Source: Geitlerinema sp. PCC 7407 (lineage in GTDB: Bacteria > Cyanobacteriota > Cyanobacteriia > PCC-7407). From it: a DNA stretch of 64,000 nt. Location of the stretch: the NCBI RefSeq assembly GCF_000317045.1, contig NC_019703.1, forward strand, positions 2,158,501 to 2,222,500. Reading direction: 5' to 3'. Shown here piece after piece: positions 28,147-36,371 of this stretch. Position 1 is the stretch's first letter; every line of letters begins with the position of its first letter. Position numbers and translations under genes: made by a program. Below the pieces are notes generated by a model. It had not been told where the DNA came from and searched no databases. It saw only the letters and a list, made by a program, of their open reading frames with translations.

Positions 28147-29502
28147 TTAACTGCAAAGTGCTGCCTGCCACACAGCATGAGCCACTTCCGGTTTAGCAAT
28201 GTCGTTGTGAGCCCCCCCCAGCCCACCACCACTTTTATCGCAAATATAGGATGTTCCGTTCAAGTTATAGATTTTTCCTATCTCATACCCATACTGTTGG
28301 TCCGTGGGCAGCATCGGCATCATCACAATTTCAAGCCCCGGCCCTTGTGCTCCAAACGTACCCATGCTGCCATAGATAGGCAGTAATCCAGGGGAATAAT
28401 CATACTGCCCTGCAACTTCTACGCCGAGGGGATACATAATTCGCACCGCCGTATCATGAACAGATTGAGTTGTGACGATCGGTCCCCTCACCCGTCGATC
28501 GCGGATCAGGTCATGGAAATAGCCTGGTCTTCCTGGTTTAGGGGGAATATTCGAGCAGTATGACCAAAGTGACAGCGCCCCCTGAACTAGCACCACAGAA
28601 TCCACAGGTCGCAGCAGGTTGCTTTTTGAGGTTGTGCCTGCCAGCATTGCTGACACCACAATGCAGCCAAAGCTATGTCCCATCAGGTGAAATTGCACTT
28701 GCTTATCCGTTGCTTGTTGTAATCGTATTAGGAGCTGAGCGCCACCCGTTTCCCCAAACTGTCGTGCCCGATCCTTCATCTTCCAGAAAGACAATGTTCG
28801 CAAGGGAGCCAGCACACGATCGAAATTCCAGCTAGAACTGCCAAAGCTGATATCTCCATCACTCTCAAAATCTGCCTCTTCATAAATCTGCCCTGGGTCA
28901 AACACGTCGCGATCAAATCCTGGAGCTGCCCCTTCGCCTTCAGCAGTTAAACCCGCTTCCTGCTGCAATACTCTATAGGCATCTTGGACTTCTAGTGGCA
29001 ATTCGTCAGGCATGGGATCTTCGCTGGCGGCAGTCAAAATTGTGCGAAGTGCCTGTCGGGATGGGGTAGTATTGGCAATTCGATCGGCATATTGCTCAAC
29101 AAGTGAATCAATAAAGTCAGGCGTTTTAGTTGCTGCATCAGCTTCCGGTCCAGCAAAACTCACGCCTGCGTTCTCCAGTTCCTCATTCCCCCAGGGCTTA
29201 CTAGGCCAGTGCAAACCAATCAGTAGCGGCTTAAATTTAGGTCTGGCTTGTCGCATGCGATCGATATCCTGCTTTTGCCTTGCCATCACGGTCAGCCATC
29301 GGTTGTACTGGTCACGTGCTCCAGGGATATCCCCCAGCCAGCCATGACTGAAAATAAAAATATCTGTGCTCGGTTCAGTTTCCAGAACTTCCAGTAGCTT
29401 TTGACTCATCTTGCCATCCGCTTCCTCTCGCTCTTGACCTAGCGCATCAAAAGCAATTAGGTAATATTGCAGCCCAGATTCCGGTACAGTCTCGATCGGC
29501 AT
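28147..29502 (-). CDS. Alpha/beta hydrolase (lipase/esterase-like), first gene of the CHAT operon
   Basis: This 451-residue protein has an alpha/beta-hydrolase fold. The nucleophile elbow is GHSFG with Ser277 (HLMGHSFGCIVVS). An HG oxyanion-type motif lies at 52-55 (IFSHGWLGD), and a C-terminal candidate catalytic His is in GGAHNDIAKPEVAHAVW. A region of about 130 residues between strand parts (about 110-240), rich in acidic residues, may be a lid or a protease-sensitive linker. There is no signal peptide. A strong GGAGGTG site precedes ATG 29502, so this is the operon's first gene. The substrate cannot be read from sequence; lipid, ester or amide are all possible. In this setting a membrane-lipid effector is an attractive inference. 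Confidence 0.8.
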   Translation of the reverse strand: MPIETVPESGLQYYLIAFDALGQEREEADGKMSQKLLEVLETEPSTDIFIFSHGWLGDIPGARDQYNRWLTVMARQKQDIDRMRQARPKFKPLLIGLHWPSKPWGNEELENAGVSFAGPEADAATKTPDFIDSLVEQYADRIANTTPSRQALRTILTAASEDPMPDELPLEVQDAYRVLQQEAGLTAEGEGAAPGFDRDVFDPGQIYEEADFESDGDISFGSSSWNFDRVLAPLRTLSFWKMKDRARQFGETGGAQLLIRLQQATDKQVQFHLMGHSFGCIVVSAMLAGTTSKSNLLRPVDSVVLVQGALSLWSYCSNIPPKPGRPGYFHDLIRDRRVRGPIVTTQSVHDTAVRIMYPLGVEVAGQYDYSPGLLPIYGSMGTFGAQGPGLEIVMMPMLPTDQQYGYEIGKIYNLNGTSYICDKSGGGLGGAHNDIAKPEVAHAVWQAALCS

Positions 29503-29759
29503 GATTTCACCTCCGTTTCAGGAATTTTAAAGAGAACTTCACTGAATGCCCAACTTTTTAATACAAAGTCCAGGATTTCTCTTGCAGCCTTTCTTTGGGA
29601 TCAGTAGCAGATCGGTCAATCAGCAAAACTGTAGGAAAATTTATTCTGTAAAAGGACTTTAAACAACAGATTAGGGGTTTGAGTAGTAATGGAACAGAAA
29701 TTTACGCTAAGGCCATAACGCATGCCATATAGTATTTTCAGCTATTGAAGTAGGTTAAG
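29503..29759. other. Promoter region of the CHAT operon
   Basis: This AT-rich stretch lies between the hydrolase start and the pseudogene. It should hold the operon promoter reading leftwards. I could not fix a -35/-10 pair or an operator. Confidence 0.4.
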
Positions 29760-30220
29760 TCATTTAGGAATTATTTTGAGCTGGGGATTCACGTCATCTA
29801 ATTCAGGGTCTTTTGGGTCAAAGAAGACCCCAAATCATTTCAGCATCTCCTCATGTTCTAGATGTTCTGGGTCTTGAATGATTTCTAAGAAGTTCTGACA
29901 GCCCCAAACACCACCACAATCTTCATACGGACAAGCACGCTTGCCTATAATACAGTTAGGATAGTGCAAACTTGGATCAGTCTCTAATACCTTTTCAACC
30001 AAGATTTCGTGCTCTCAGGAATCACCAAAGTCATAGAGGTAGGAGAACTTGAACTTTTCCCCTGGTATGACTTTGCTCAGTTTCACAGGTTGCTCGTCAA
30101 GAACTTCCATATCATCAAATCGAATTCGTGCATTGGTCCGCCGTACTTATTGCCTTGAATATTGAAGGAATAGAAATGGAAATTGTCCACACCATCGACA
30201 TTTGAATTACCCAATGCAGT
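29760..30220 (-). pseudogene. PRiA4_ORF3-like protein, decayed
   Basis: Minus-strand translation gives clear pieces of the plasmid pRiA4b ORF-3-like family: VKLSKVIPGEKFKF, then YLYDFGDS-stop-EHEI, GKRACPYEDCGGVWG, and EHEEMLK-stop. The tryptophan of the family motif GDSWEHE is a TGA stop. A frameshift near 30135 moves the N-terminal part to another frame, and the 5' end is missing. The frame closes at TGA 29760-29762. At least three lesions make it a pseudogene. The family is often found on mobile elements, which fits the island setting. Confidence 0.7.
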
Positions 30221-30270
30221 TGAGCTAGGGCTGCATCGCTACAAGCCTAGGCTCGCTTCCAAATTGGTGA

Positions 30271-30483
30271 TCAAATATCTTTTAGTTTAATTTTTAATTG
30301 ATAAATCGCTGGTGATCTCGATTGCTTTCGAGTTGTCATAGTTAATTTTTTAATTAGGGAATCAGGATATGCTTGGTTCTGAATGAGCGATTTCAACCCT
30401 TTGTAGGTATCTGAAACTGTCTCGCCCGCTACCGTAGCTGCACCGGCAACTAGAGCATTGAGAATGAGTGTTACTGGATCCAT
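30271..30483 (-). CDS. Truncated small protein starting MDPVTLILNALVAGA, 70 aa
   Basis: ATG 30483 is preceded by a good TAGGAG site (CTTAGGAGATTGAACACC). The first 40 residues (MDPVTLILNALVAGAATVAG then ETVSDTYKGLKSLI) resemble a recurring N-terminal module of bacterial proteins of unknown function. I recall it mainly in NLR-like and other conflict-associated settings. In those proteins the module runs on into a longer acidic part. Here the sequence after residue 40 becomes basic and unrelated, so the gene looks truncated by a frameshift or deletion. If still made, it could be a short hydrophobic peptide. The family recollection is from memory and unverified. Confidence 0.5.
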   Translation of the reverse strand: MDPVTLILNALVAGAATVAGETVSDTYKGLKSLIQNQAYPDSLIKKLTMTTRKQSRSPAIYQLKIKLKDI

Positions 30484-30604
30484 GGTGTTCAATCTCCTAA
30501 GTTGTGAAAGTCATGACAGCAAACAAAGCACAAGGCTATTCATTGGATCTAGAAGTTATTCTGCCTTAGGCAAAGCCATTCAAAAGGCATTTATTCAAAT
30601 TCTT

Positions 30605-30634
30605 TCAGAGGGTATCCACAATTGATTTACTCAT
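30605..30634 (-). pseudogene. Decayed copy of the 38-aa small gene
   Basis: The frame from ATG 30634 reads MSKSIVDTL then TGA. It compares with MSDPMVDIL at the start of the small gene at 13811. The sequence upstream (30629-30726) is the right copy of the flanking direct repeat. Later similarity (KEFE-like) is in another frame. Confidence 0.5.
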
Positions 30635-30726
30635 TGTTGTCACTGTACCTCACTAGATCAAAAAATGCTCTATTTCACTCAGGATTAGTGATGCGATTCA
30701 GCCAAAGACAGCATACAGCAATGCTT
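30629..30726. repeat. Right copy of imperfect ~100-bp direct repeat flanking the island
   Basis: It aligns with 13806-13905 in the same orientation, with an identical 21-bp core at 30684-30704. The two copies lie 16.8 kb apart and bracket the IS1-like element, the RRM/CHAT pair, the CHAT operon and the pseudogene. Confidence 0.7.
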
Positions 30727-30746
30727 TTTATCTTGCATTCATAATA

Positions 30747-30795
30747 TGAGATTTTATAGGATTTATATGAGATTTTATATGAGTTTTATAGATTT
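30747..30795. repeat. Short AT-rich tandem repeats
   Basis: ATGAGATTTTATA-like units recur three times in a row (ATATGAGATTTTATA, ATGAGTTTTATAG). Probably slippage-prone intergenic DNA; it may lie in the promoter of the gene at 30903. Confidence 0.5.
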
Positions 30796-30902
30796 AAACA
30801 ACTAGAACGAATTGACAAGATAGGAAGCACCAGAGCAATAGTGTTTCACGACAGAAATCACAAAAGCTTTGAATGCATCCACTTCTTAAGGAATTGTCTA
30901 AA

Positions 30903-31148
30903 ATGTTGAATCGTACTGGTGCAATTGTAGCCTCTACCACTTTAGTTACTATAGGAGCTCTTGCATTTTTGGGTGTGGTTCCAGGTAGCAAATTTAGCTT
31001 TGGCTCCGAAAATACTGACCATGGACAATTAGCTTCGTCGTTGTTCACAAGCGATCGCTCTAATCTTAAAATTCCTACGCTCTCTAACTTAGGCGAACCG
31101 AATGCTTGGGGGCGTTGGTGTATTTGGAACTTCTGCGGAAGAAGATAG
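30903..31148 (+). CDS. Small putative secreted or membrane protein, 81 aa
   Basis: ATG 30903 has an AAGGA site at 30888-30892 with 10-bp spacing, which I prefer to the upstream in-frame ATG at 30873. Residues 5-28 (GAIVASTTLVTIGALAFLGV) form a signal-like or membrane helix. A hydrophilic region follows, ending in a Trp/Cys-rich tail (NAWGRWCIWNFC). No family is recognised. A long open frame on the other strand over this region lacks such signals and is rejected. Confidence 0.45.
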   Translation: MLNRTGAIVASTTLVTIGALAFLGVVPGSKFSFGSENTDHGQLASSLFTSDRSNLKIPTLSNLGEPNAWGRWCIWNFCGRR

Positions 31149-31256
31149 CGATCGCCATTTTCTACAGTCATCAGCATAGAGAATCAGCTAAACCAGGAGA
31201 GCAAGCTTATATTACAAGCTACTCAATCTTCTAGCTCGATTACTGAAGAGTCCTGA

Positions 31257-31844
31257 CTAGAACTGCTCAAACTAATTAATGAATTTACCTTTACATCTGA
31301 GGAGCACTACAACAGCAATGTTGCTCTAAATCAGATTGTCTATAGCGACATTATTATATTGAACAAAACGGATTTGCTAACCAGTTCAAAAGTCGAATCG
31401 CTAGAACAAGATCTTCACTCAATCAAGGAAGGTGCTAGGATCTTGCGATCGGAGTATGGAAAGGTACCTCTCTCCTTAATTTTGGATATCAATCTGTCCA
31501 AAGCAAGCTCTTTTGAACCAGTTGAGGGAGAACCTGAGCAAGTTTATCCACACCTAAACAACGATGGATTCATGGCGGTCTCCTTTCAGAGCGATCGCCC
31601 GCTGGCTTTGAAGAAATTTCAAGAGTTTCTAGACCACCAACTTCCGCATAACGTATTCCGCGCTAAGGGAATTCTGTGGTTTTCTGAAAGCCCCAAACAG
31701 CACTTATTTCAATTGAGTGGCAAACGATTTACGGTCAACGACCGAGAGTGGAAAACCACCAAAAACAATCAAATAGTATTTATTGGTCGCAATCTAGATG
31801 CATTTTTTCTAACCCAGTCCTTGAATAACTGTCTTACTCGCTAA
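31257..31844 (+). pseudogene. C-terminal fragment of a COG0523 (CobW-type) GTPase
   Basis: The open frame begins after a stop at 31254 and reads EEHYNSNVALNQIVYSD, then NKTDLL (the NKxD guanine-specificity motif). The CobW C-terminal domain follows: GARILRSEYGKVPLSLI, GFMAVSFQSDRP, FRAKGILWFSESP, HLFQLSGKRFTV. The N-terminal half with the P-loop and the CxCC metal-binding motif is missing, so the protein cannot bind GTP normally. COG0523 proteins are metallochaperones, often for zinc. This is a truncated relic at the island's right edge; a TTG at 31359 could still allow translation of 161 residues. Confidence 0.75.
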
Positions 31845-32823
31845 GATTTAAACAACACAGAAATACTACTTAAAGTCTGGTAAAGCGGCACCATTGCTAC
31901 GAAATCCCCTCCAGAAAAGTACAAATATTTGTTCCACCACGCTCTGGAAGCTGATTGAAGGCTCAAACGAGCCGCTTCCGATAGGCTCCCCTGATAGCGC
32001 GATCGCTACTCGACACAGTTGCCAGCAGGAGAGGCCGTCGCGGGGCTCGGCAATGACCAAGCCACTCTAGGCGTCAAAACGAAACTCTGCACCGAACGCC
32101 AGAATACACCGGTGATACTATTTTTTATCGACAGGGAATACTGACGCAGACAATTCACCCAAGAGTTTTATACGCTTCTCCACCGTTGCCGCCCCTGCGA
32201 TCGCCGCTGTCCTTGCCAGCACCAGCGCCACCTCCCCTAATCACGCTGCCGCCACCCAATCAAGGGCTCAGAACAGGTCGTGCAGCTCGTTTGGGCTGGC
32301 AGTGCTTCCGGCGTCCTGATCGATTGCAAAAAGCCGCTCTGAAAACTTTTTGGGAAAACTTTCATGAGCGTCGTAGGCGCGATCGCCCTGGGAAAGCATT
32401 TTCAGCGCTCTGACACATCCCCCATTCAGGTGAGGCAACTGAGACAAGAAAGGTGAGACAAACGTTGAGACATTCTACCTATTGATTTCACGCACAGTAA
32501 TAGTACGGCAGTGCTCGCGAGACAATGTGATCAGCTTCCTGCTCTGGGCTTTGGCCGTGCCGAAGCTTCAGCGCAGGTTCCTCTCGTCGAGCACCGCCAC
32601 AAACAGTTGAGCGGACAGTGATTCTCCCCAGGGTCACTGTTAAGCACTACCCCTGACTCAATAGCGGCCTGCAGCGGGCTTAGGGACTCTTGGGCACAAC
32701 CAAGAGATTCCCTCACTACGCTACAGGCCGTTTCACTGTGCGGGCTGAGCTCCCGCCAACGCGAGATTTCAGCCCTATTTCAGATTGATTTGCGGTCTCT
32801 CTTCTCTTTCTCTTCAGAGAGCC
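31845..32823. other. Long intergenic region without a supported gene
   Basis: Short frames here have no ribosome site or recognisable product. One stretch (about 32170-32330) reads as an Ala/Ser-rich piece in one frame, perhaps the relic of an exported protein, but stops follow at once. HIP1 sites reappear, which suggests a return to core chromosome. Confidence 0.5.
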
Positions 32824-33684
32824 CTAGGCGTTCACGACCACCCCGCCATTGGGATGGAGGACCTGCCCCGCCATATAGGACGCATCCTCCGACGCCAAGA
32901 AGACAAAGCTGGTCGCGACCTCTCGGGGCTGGCCGGGCCGCTTCATCGGCACCTGCTGACCAAAGTCTTTCACCTTGTCCGGTGGGAAAGCATCCGGAAT
33001 GAAGGGCGTCCAAATCGGCCCAGGCGCCACACCATTGACTCGAATGCCCCGCTCCAGCATCGGCTCCGAGAGCGATCGCGTAAAGGCCAAAATCGCGCCC
33101 TTAGTCGTCGAGTAGCTCAGCAGGGTCGAGTGCCCCTTGTAGGCATTGATCGACGTCGTGTTGATAATCGAGCTGCCCGGCCTAAGGTGGGGCAGCGCCG
33201 CCTTGGTGAAATAGAACATCGAGAAGATATTGGTCGCAAAGGTACTCCCCAAGCGGGCCGAATCGATCTCATCGAGACTCTCTTCGAGATACTGCTCTGC
33301 CGCATTATTCACCAAGATATCTAGGCGGCCCAAAGTCTTCACCGTCTGCTGGACCGCTTGATGACAGAAGTTTTCGCTGCGAATATCACCCGGAATTAAC
33401 AAACAGCGCTGGCCGTAGGACTCCACCGCTTGCTTCGTTTCTTCAGCGTCGCCGTGCTCATCCAGGTAGACAATGGCAACGTCTGCGCCTTCCTTGGCGT
33501 AGTACACCGCCACCGAGCGGCCAATGCCGCTGTCGCCGCCTGTAATCAGGGCCACTTTGCCCCGCAGTTTGTCACTGCCGCGATAGTTGGGGTCGTCATA
33601 CTCTGGCCGCGGCGTCATTTCTGACTCCAGAGCAGGCTTACGCTCCTGGGTCTGGGGGGGAATTTTGTCAGGGGTGAGGGTCAT
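32824..33684 (-). CDS. SDR-family oxidoreductase (general-stress type, YghA/GSP39-like)
   Basis: This 286-residue short-chain dehydrogenase has a hydrophilic N-terminal extension (1-42) typical of the YghA/general-stress-protein-39 group. The Rossmann motif is ITGGDSGIGRS (about 48-58), the NAG-like motif is VNNAAEQYL, and the catalytic Tyr and Lys are in YSTTKGA. The C-terminus ends MAGQVLHPNGGVVVN. It uses NAD(P)H; the substrate is unknown. It is the distal gene of a stress pair with the hemerythrin-like gene (33759-34784), separated by a perfect palindrome, and has a GGAGGAT site before its ATG. Confidence 0.92.
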   Translation of the reverse strand: MTLTPDKIPPQTQERKPALESEMTPRPEYDDPNYRGSDKLRGKVALITGGDSGIGRSVAVYYAKEGADVAIVYLDEHGDAEETKQAVESYGQRCLLIPGDIRSENFCHQAVQQTVKTLGRLDILVNNAAEQYLEESLDEIDSARLGSTFATNIFSMFYFTKAALPHLRPGSSIINTTSINAYKGHSTLLSYSTTKGAILAFTRSLSEPMLERGIRVNGVAPGPIWTPFIPDAFPPDKVKDFGQQVPMKRPGQPREVATSFVFLASEDASYMAGQVLHPNGGVVVNA

Positions 33685-33708
33685 CGGTATCCTCCAAAAA
33701 ATCAGGAC

Positions 33709-33734
33709 GCCAAGGGGGCGATCGCCCCCTTGGC
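33709..33734. repeat. 26-bp perfect palindrome centred on HIP1
   Basis: GCCAAGGGGGCG then its complement, centred on GCGATCGC. In leftward transcripts it forms a very stable hairpin between the hemerythrin-like and SDR genes; a T-run (TTTTTT) follows 8 nt later. It may attenuate or terminate transcription between the two genes. Confidence 0.65.
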
Positions 33735-33758
33735 AAAGTTCACGTCATCAAAGCAGCT

Positions 33759-34784
33759 TTACATCTGGGTTTGGAGCTGCTTCTTGGCTTCCTTAAACCG
33801 CTGCGCCAGATCTTCTCGCTGCTTGTCCGAGAGATTCTTGCGCATGGCCGCAAACATCGTGCTCTCTTCTTGGCGCGTATGATCACCCACCATCTGCTTC
33901 ACCTGGTGGAGATGACTGCGAAAAGTCTCATTATCCGGAGAGAGAGACCGCATCTCCTTCAGCACGCGCTCCAGCTCAGCCTGCTCAGTGTAGAGCTCCT
34001 GAGTATCCTCCTCCCCATAGAAAGGCCGCACCGCTGGATAAACCACCTCCTCTTCAGCCTTGGAGTGGACCAAGAGATCTTTAAAGAGCTGGCCGAAGAA
34101 CTCGCGAGCCTCCTGAGGATTATCCGCCTTGCGAATTTCCCGAATCAGCGTTTTGGCCTTTTGGTGATCCATGAAGATCAGGCTCATGATGTCCGTGGAG
34201 TCGTCCGACGCCTGGGTCGTGGCGCTGCCGACAGCCCCCGTCATCGCGGCCATCGCGTCTCGCACGCGGCCCCAGATACCCTGATCCGGCGTTTCGCCCG
34301 TCAGTTCCTGGGTGCCCAGATATTCCAGCATTCCTTTGAGCTGCTCCTGGTGAGCGCGGTTCTCAAAGTTGACCGTATTCAGGGGAGCCAGAGCAGCCTC
34401 GACATCCGATCCAGCAATCTGCGCCGCCTTGTGGACCACTAAGCCCGAGACCACCTGACCATGCTTGAGCAGCTCATGCTGAGCCACTTTTTCATACAGT
34501 GTCAGGCCAGAGCCCTGCATTATCTGCTGGGTTTGGTCCAGAACTTGTCGAATTTCAGGCTTGGGACTTTCCTGAATTCCATACTGGGTGATGGCGGTCT
34601 CGATGATATCGAGATTTTTCTGGTCATCTTCTAACATCTCTTCCAGGCGATCGCGCATTTTGGCGTCGCGACACTCCTGCAAGAACTGTCTTTCATTCGC
34701 GATAAGCAGATTTTGGACTGCGCGAATATCCGCCAGCTTCTCGGCGATCGCAGCACGCTTGTCGCTTGTCAAACTAGCAACCAT
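33759..34784 (-). CDS. Hemerythrin-like (HHE) cation-binding protein, 341 aa
   Basis: The protein is fully helical. The C-terminal part (about 190-330) contains a hemerythrin HHE unit with probable di-iron ligands in MDHQKAKTLI, LLVHSKAEEEVVYPAV and GDHTRQEEST. The N-terminal half (1-130) resembles a DUF892-like or ferritin-like bundle (RQFLQECRD ... QHELLKHGQVV). Likely roles are iron storage, oxygen or nitric-oxide sensing, or redox stress protection, but none is shown by the sequence. Its neighbours (SDR, MscS, SRPBCC, zinc ADH) are typical stress genes. Confidence 0.85.
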   Translation of the reverse strand: MVASLTSDKRAAIAEKLADIRAVQNLLIANERQFLQECRDAKMRDRLEEMLEDDQKNLDIIETAITQYGIQESPKPEIRQVLDQTQQIMQGSGLTLYEKVAQHELLKHGQVVSGLVVHKAAQIAGSDVEAALAPLNTVNFENRAHQEQLKGMLEYLGTQELTGETPDQGIWGRVRDAMAAMTGAVGSATTQASDDSTDIMSLIFMDHQKAKTLIREIRKADNPQEAREFFGQLFKDLLVHSKAEEEVVYPAVRPFYGEEDTQELYTEQAELERVLKEMRSLSPDNETFRSHLHQVKQMVGDHTRQEESTMFAAMRKNLSDKQREDLAQRFKEAKKQLQTQM

Positions 34785-34991
34785 TAGGGTGTTCTCCTCT
34801 CTTGGGGCCTATACAACCCAAGTCTCCAGATTTTCTGACAGGTCTCATCACTCCAATGAGGGATCTAACGGAATCAGGATCTTCGTGCCTTTAGGTAGAC
34901 AAATTCCTAAATTTTTGCGCCACAATGAATGGTTTCTACCCTTCTTAGAAAGGGCAGCAAACCATCGGGCAAACTCGCTACACAAGTCCAC

Positions 34992-35017
34992 AAAAAAAGC
35001 ACCCAGAAAGCGGTGCT
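34992..35017 (-). terminator. Intrinsic terminator downstream of the mscS-type gene
   Basis: On the minus strand AGCACC-GCTTTCT-GGGTGCT is followed by a run of seven T. It lies about 40 bp past the MscS stop codon. Confidence 0.75.
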
Positions 35018-35053
35018 AAAGTTTGCTATTCTGAGCCTTTTTTAGGGTAAATT

Positions 35054-36046
35054 TCAGGATTTATCCTGCTCCTTGCCGTTGGCGTGGGATTGGGCCTCCG
35101 CTAGCTTGCGTAGAGAGCCACTAATACTGCGGGGCTTGGGAATCTCTCGCCTGCCCGCAGGCCATCCTTCCCGCTGACGGGTGCGATCGCCGTCGCTCTC
35201 CTCGGTCTGATCGTGAAAGAGCACCTGCTGAGTCGGAAAGGGCAGATCGATTCCGTGGGCCGTCAGCTTATTCTTGATCGCCGTCAAAACGCGATCTTGC
35301 AGATTCAGCACATCCGCTCGATAGGGCGGATGGATCCACCAGCGCGCCCGTAGGTTCACGGTGCTATCTGCCAATGCCACCACCAGGACATCCGGCGCTG
35401 GCTCTTGCAACACCCCCTCCGTCTCGCGCATTGCTTCTAGCATCAGCCCCTTCGCCTCATCAATATCGTCTCCATAGCCAATCCCCACATCGTATTCCAG
35501 GCGACGATTTTCAAAGGCCGTATTGACCGTCACCGAGTTGGTAAACAGCTCCGAATTAGGAATCACAATTCGCCGCCCGTCATAAGTCCGAATCGTCGTG
35601 GCTCGAGTTTGAATATTCTCAACCGTCCCTTCAAAATCTTTGAAAATAATCTGGTCGCCGATCTGGAAGGGTTCAGTCAATAAAATTAGAATGCCCGCCA
35701 GGAAGTTTTGCAAAATGTCCCGAAAGGCAAAGCCGATCGCCACACCGCTAATGCCTAAAAGCTGAACCAGATCATCAGCCCGCAACGTCGGAAAGATAAT
35801 GGACAGAGAGATAAATAAGCCAATGAGAATCGTCGTCCATTGGGCAAGGCGGCCCAAAATCAGCCCTAAATTGCGAGCATGACGGCGATCGCGCGTCAAG
35901 CCTTTGACCAAGCGGCGAATGACGCTAGCTATCCCAAAAAACAGGGCGAAAATGATCAGCGCCAGCACCAGATTGGGCAGCAGTGTCACCAGCCCCTGGA
36001 TCATGCCTTGGACCTTTGTCCAAGCAGCTGAAATTTGTATATTCAT
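35054..36046 (-). CDS. MscS-family mechanosensitive ion channel
   Basis: This 330-residue inner-membrane protein has three or four predicted helices: about 20-40, 65-85, 92-110 and the pore helix at 95-125 (LLGISGVAIGFAFRDILQNF). The MscS beta domain follows with the signature PFQIGDQIIFKDFEGTVE and IPNSELFTNSV. A C-terminal alpha/beta domain runs to about 270, and then a charged unstructured tail. Length is close to E. coli MscS (286 aa). The role is release of solutes on hypo-osmotic shock. Monocistronic, with its own terminator. Confidence 0.93.
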   Translation of the reverse strand: MNIQISAAWTKVQGMIQGLVTLLPNLVLALIIFALFFGIASVIRRLVKGLTRDRRHARNLGLILGRLAQWTTILIGLFISLSIIFPTLRADDLVQLLGISGVAIGFAFRDILQNFLAGILILLTEPFQIGDQIIFKDFEGTVENIQTRATTIRTYDGRRIVIPNSELFTNSVTVNTAFENRRLEYDVGIGYGDDIDEAKGLMLEAMRETEGVLQEPAPDVLVVALADSTVNLRARWWIHPPYRADVLNLQDRVLTAIKNKLTAHGIDLPFPTQQVLFHDQTEESDGDRTRQREGWPAGRREIPKPRSISGSLRKLAEAQSHANGKEQDKS

Positions 36047-36371
36047 TCATTCGATCGATCTGAACCGTTGCCGAGGATATTAATCAAAATGCGCTATCCA
36101 ATCCTCTACCAGAAGTTCAGAACTTTCGAGTCCAGCCAATTCAAAGCTCTAAAGTAATCCCAGAAAAATTCAGCATCTTTCCTCTACAGATCGAATACTT
36201 CCATAGCAAGACGCAATCTCACCGTCTCTCTCCTAGGGTTAGGGAGTTTAGGCGGCAAATTTGGCTATCAGAAATTTGCTCTTGTGCCATCAAGGGCCTA
36301 TTTTTCGCGCAGATTCTTTGCCAAGCCACAAAGAATGACCGCTACCCAAGCCGCTCCTGGAGAGCATCCCT
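36047..36371. other. Divergent promoter region between mscS-type and SRPBCC genes
   Basis: AT-rich, no gene seen. It must hold the promoters for the channel gene (leftward) and the SRPBCC gene (rightward). I found no operator I could defend. Confidence 0.45.

Noticed and set aside
30794-31177. 127-codon minus-strand frame
   Set aside because: It overlaps the better-supported plus-strand small gene at 30903, which has a ribosome site and a signal-like helix. The minus frame has neither.
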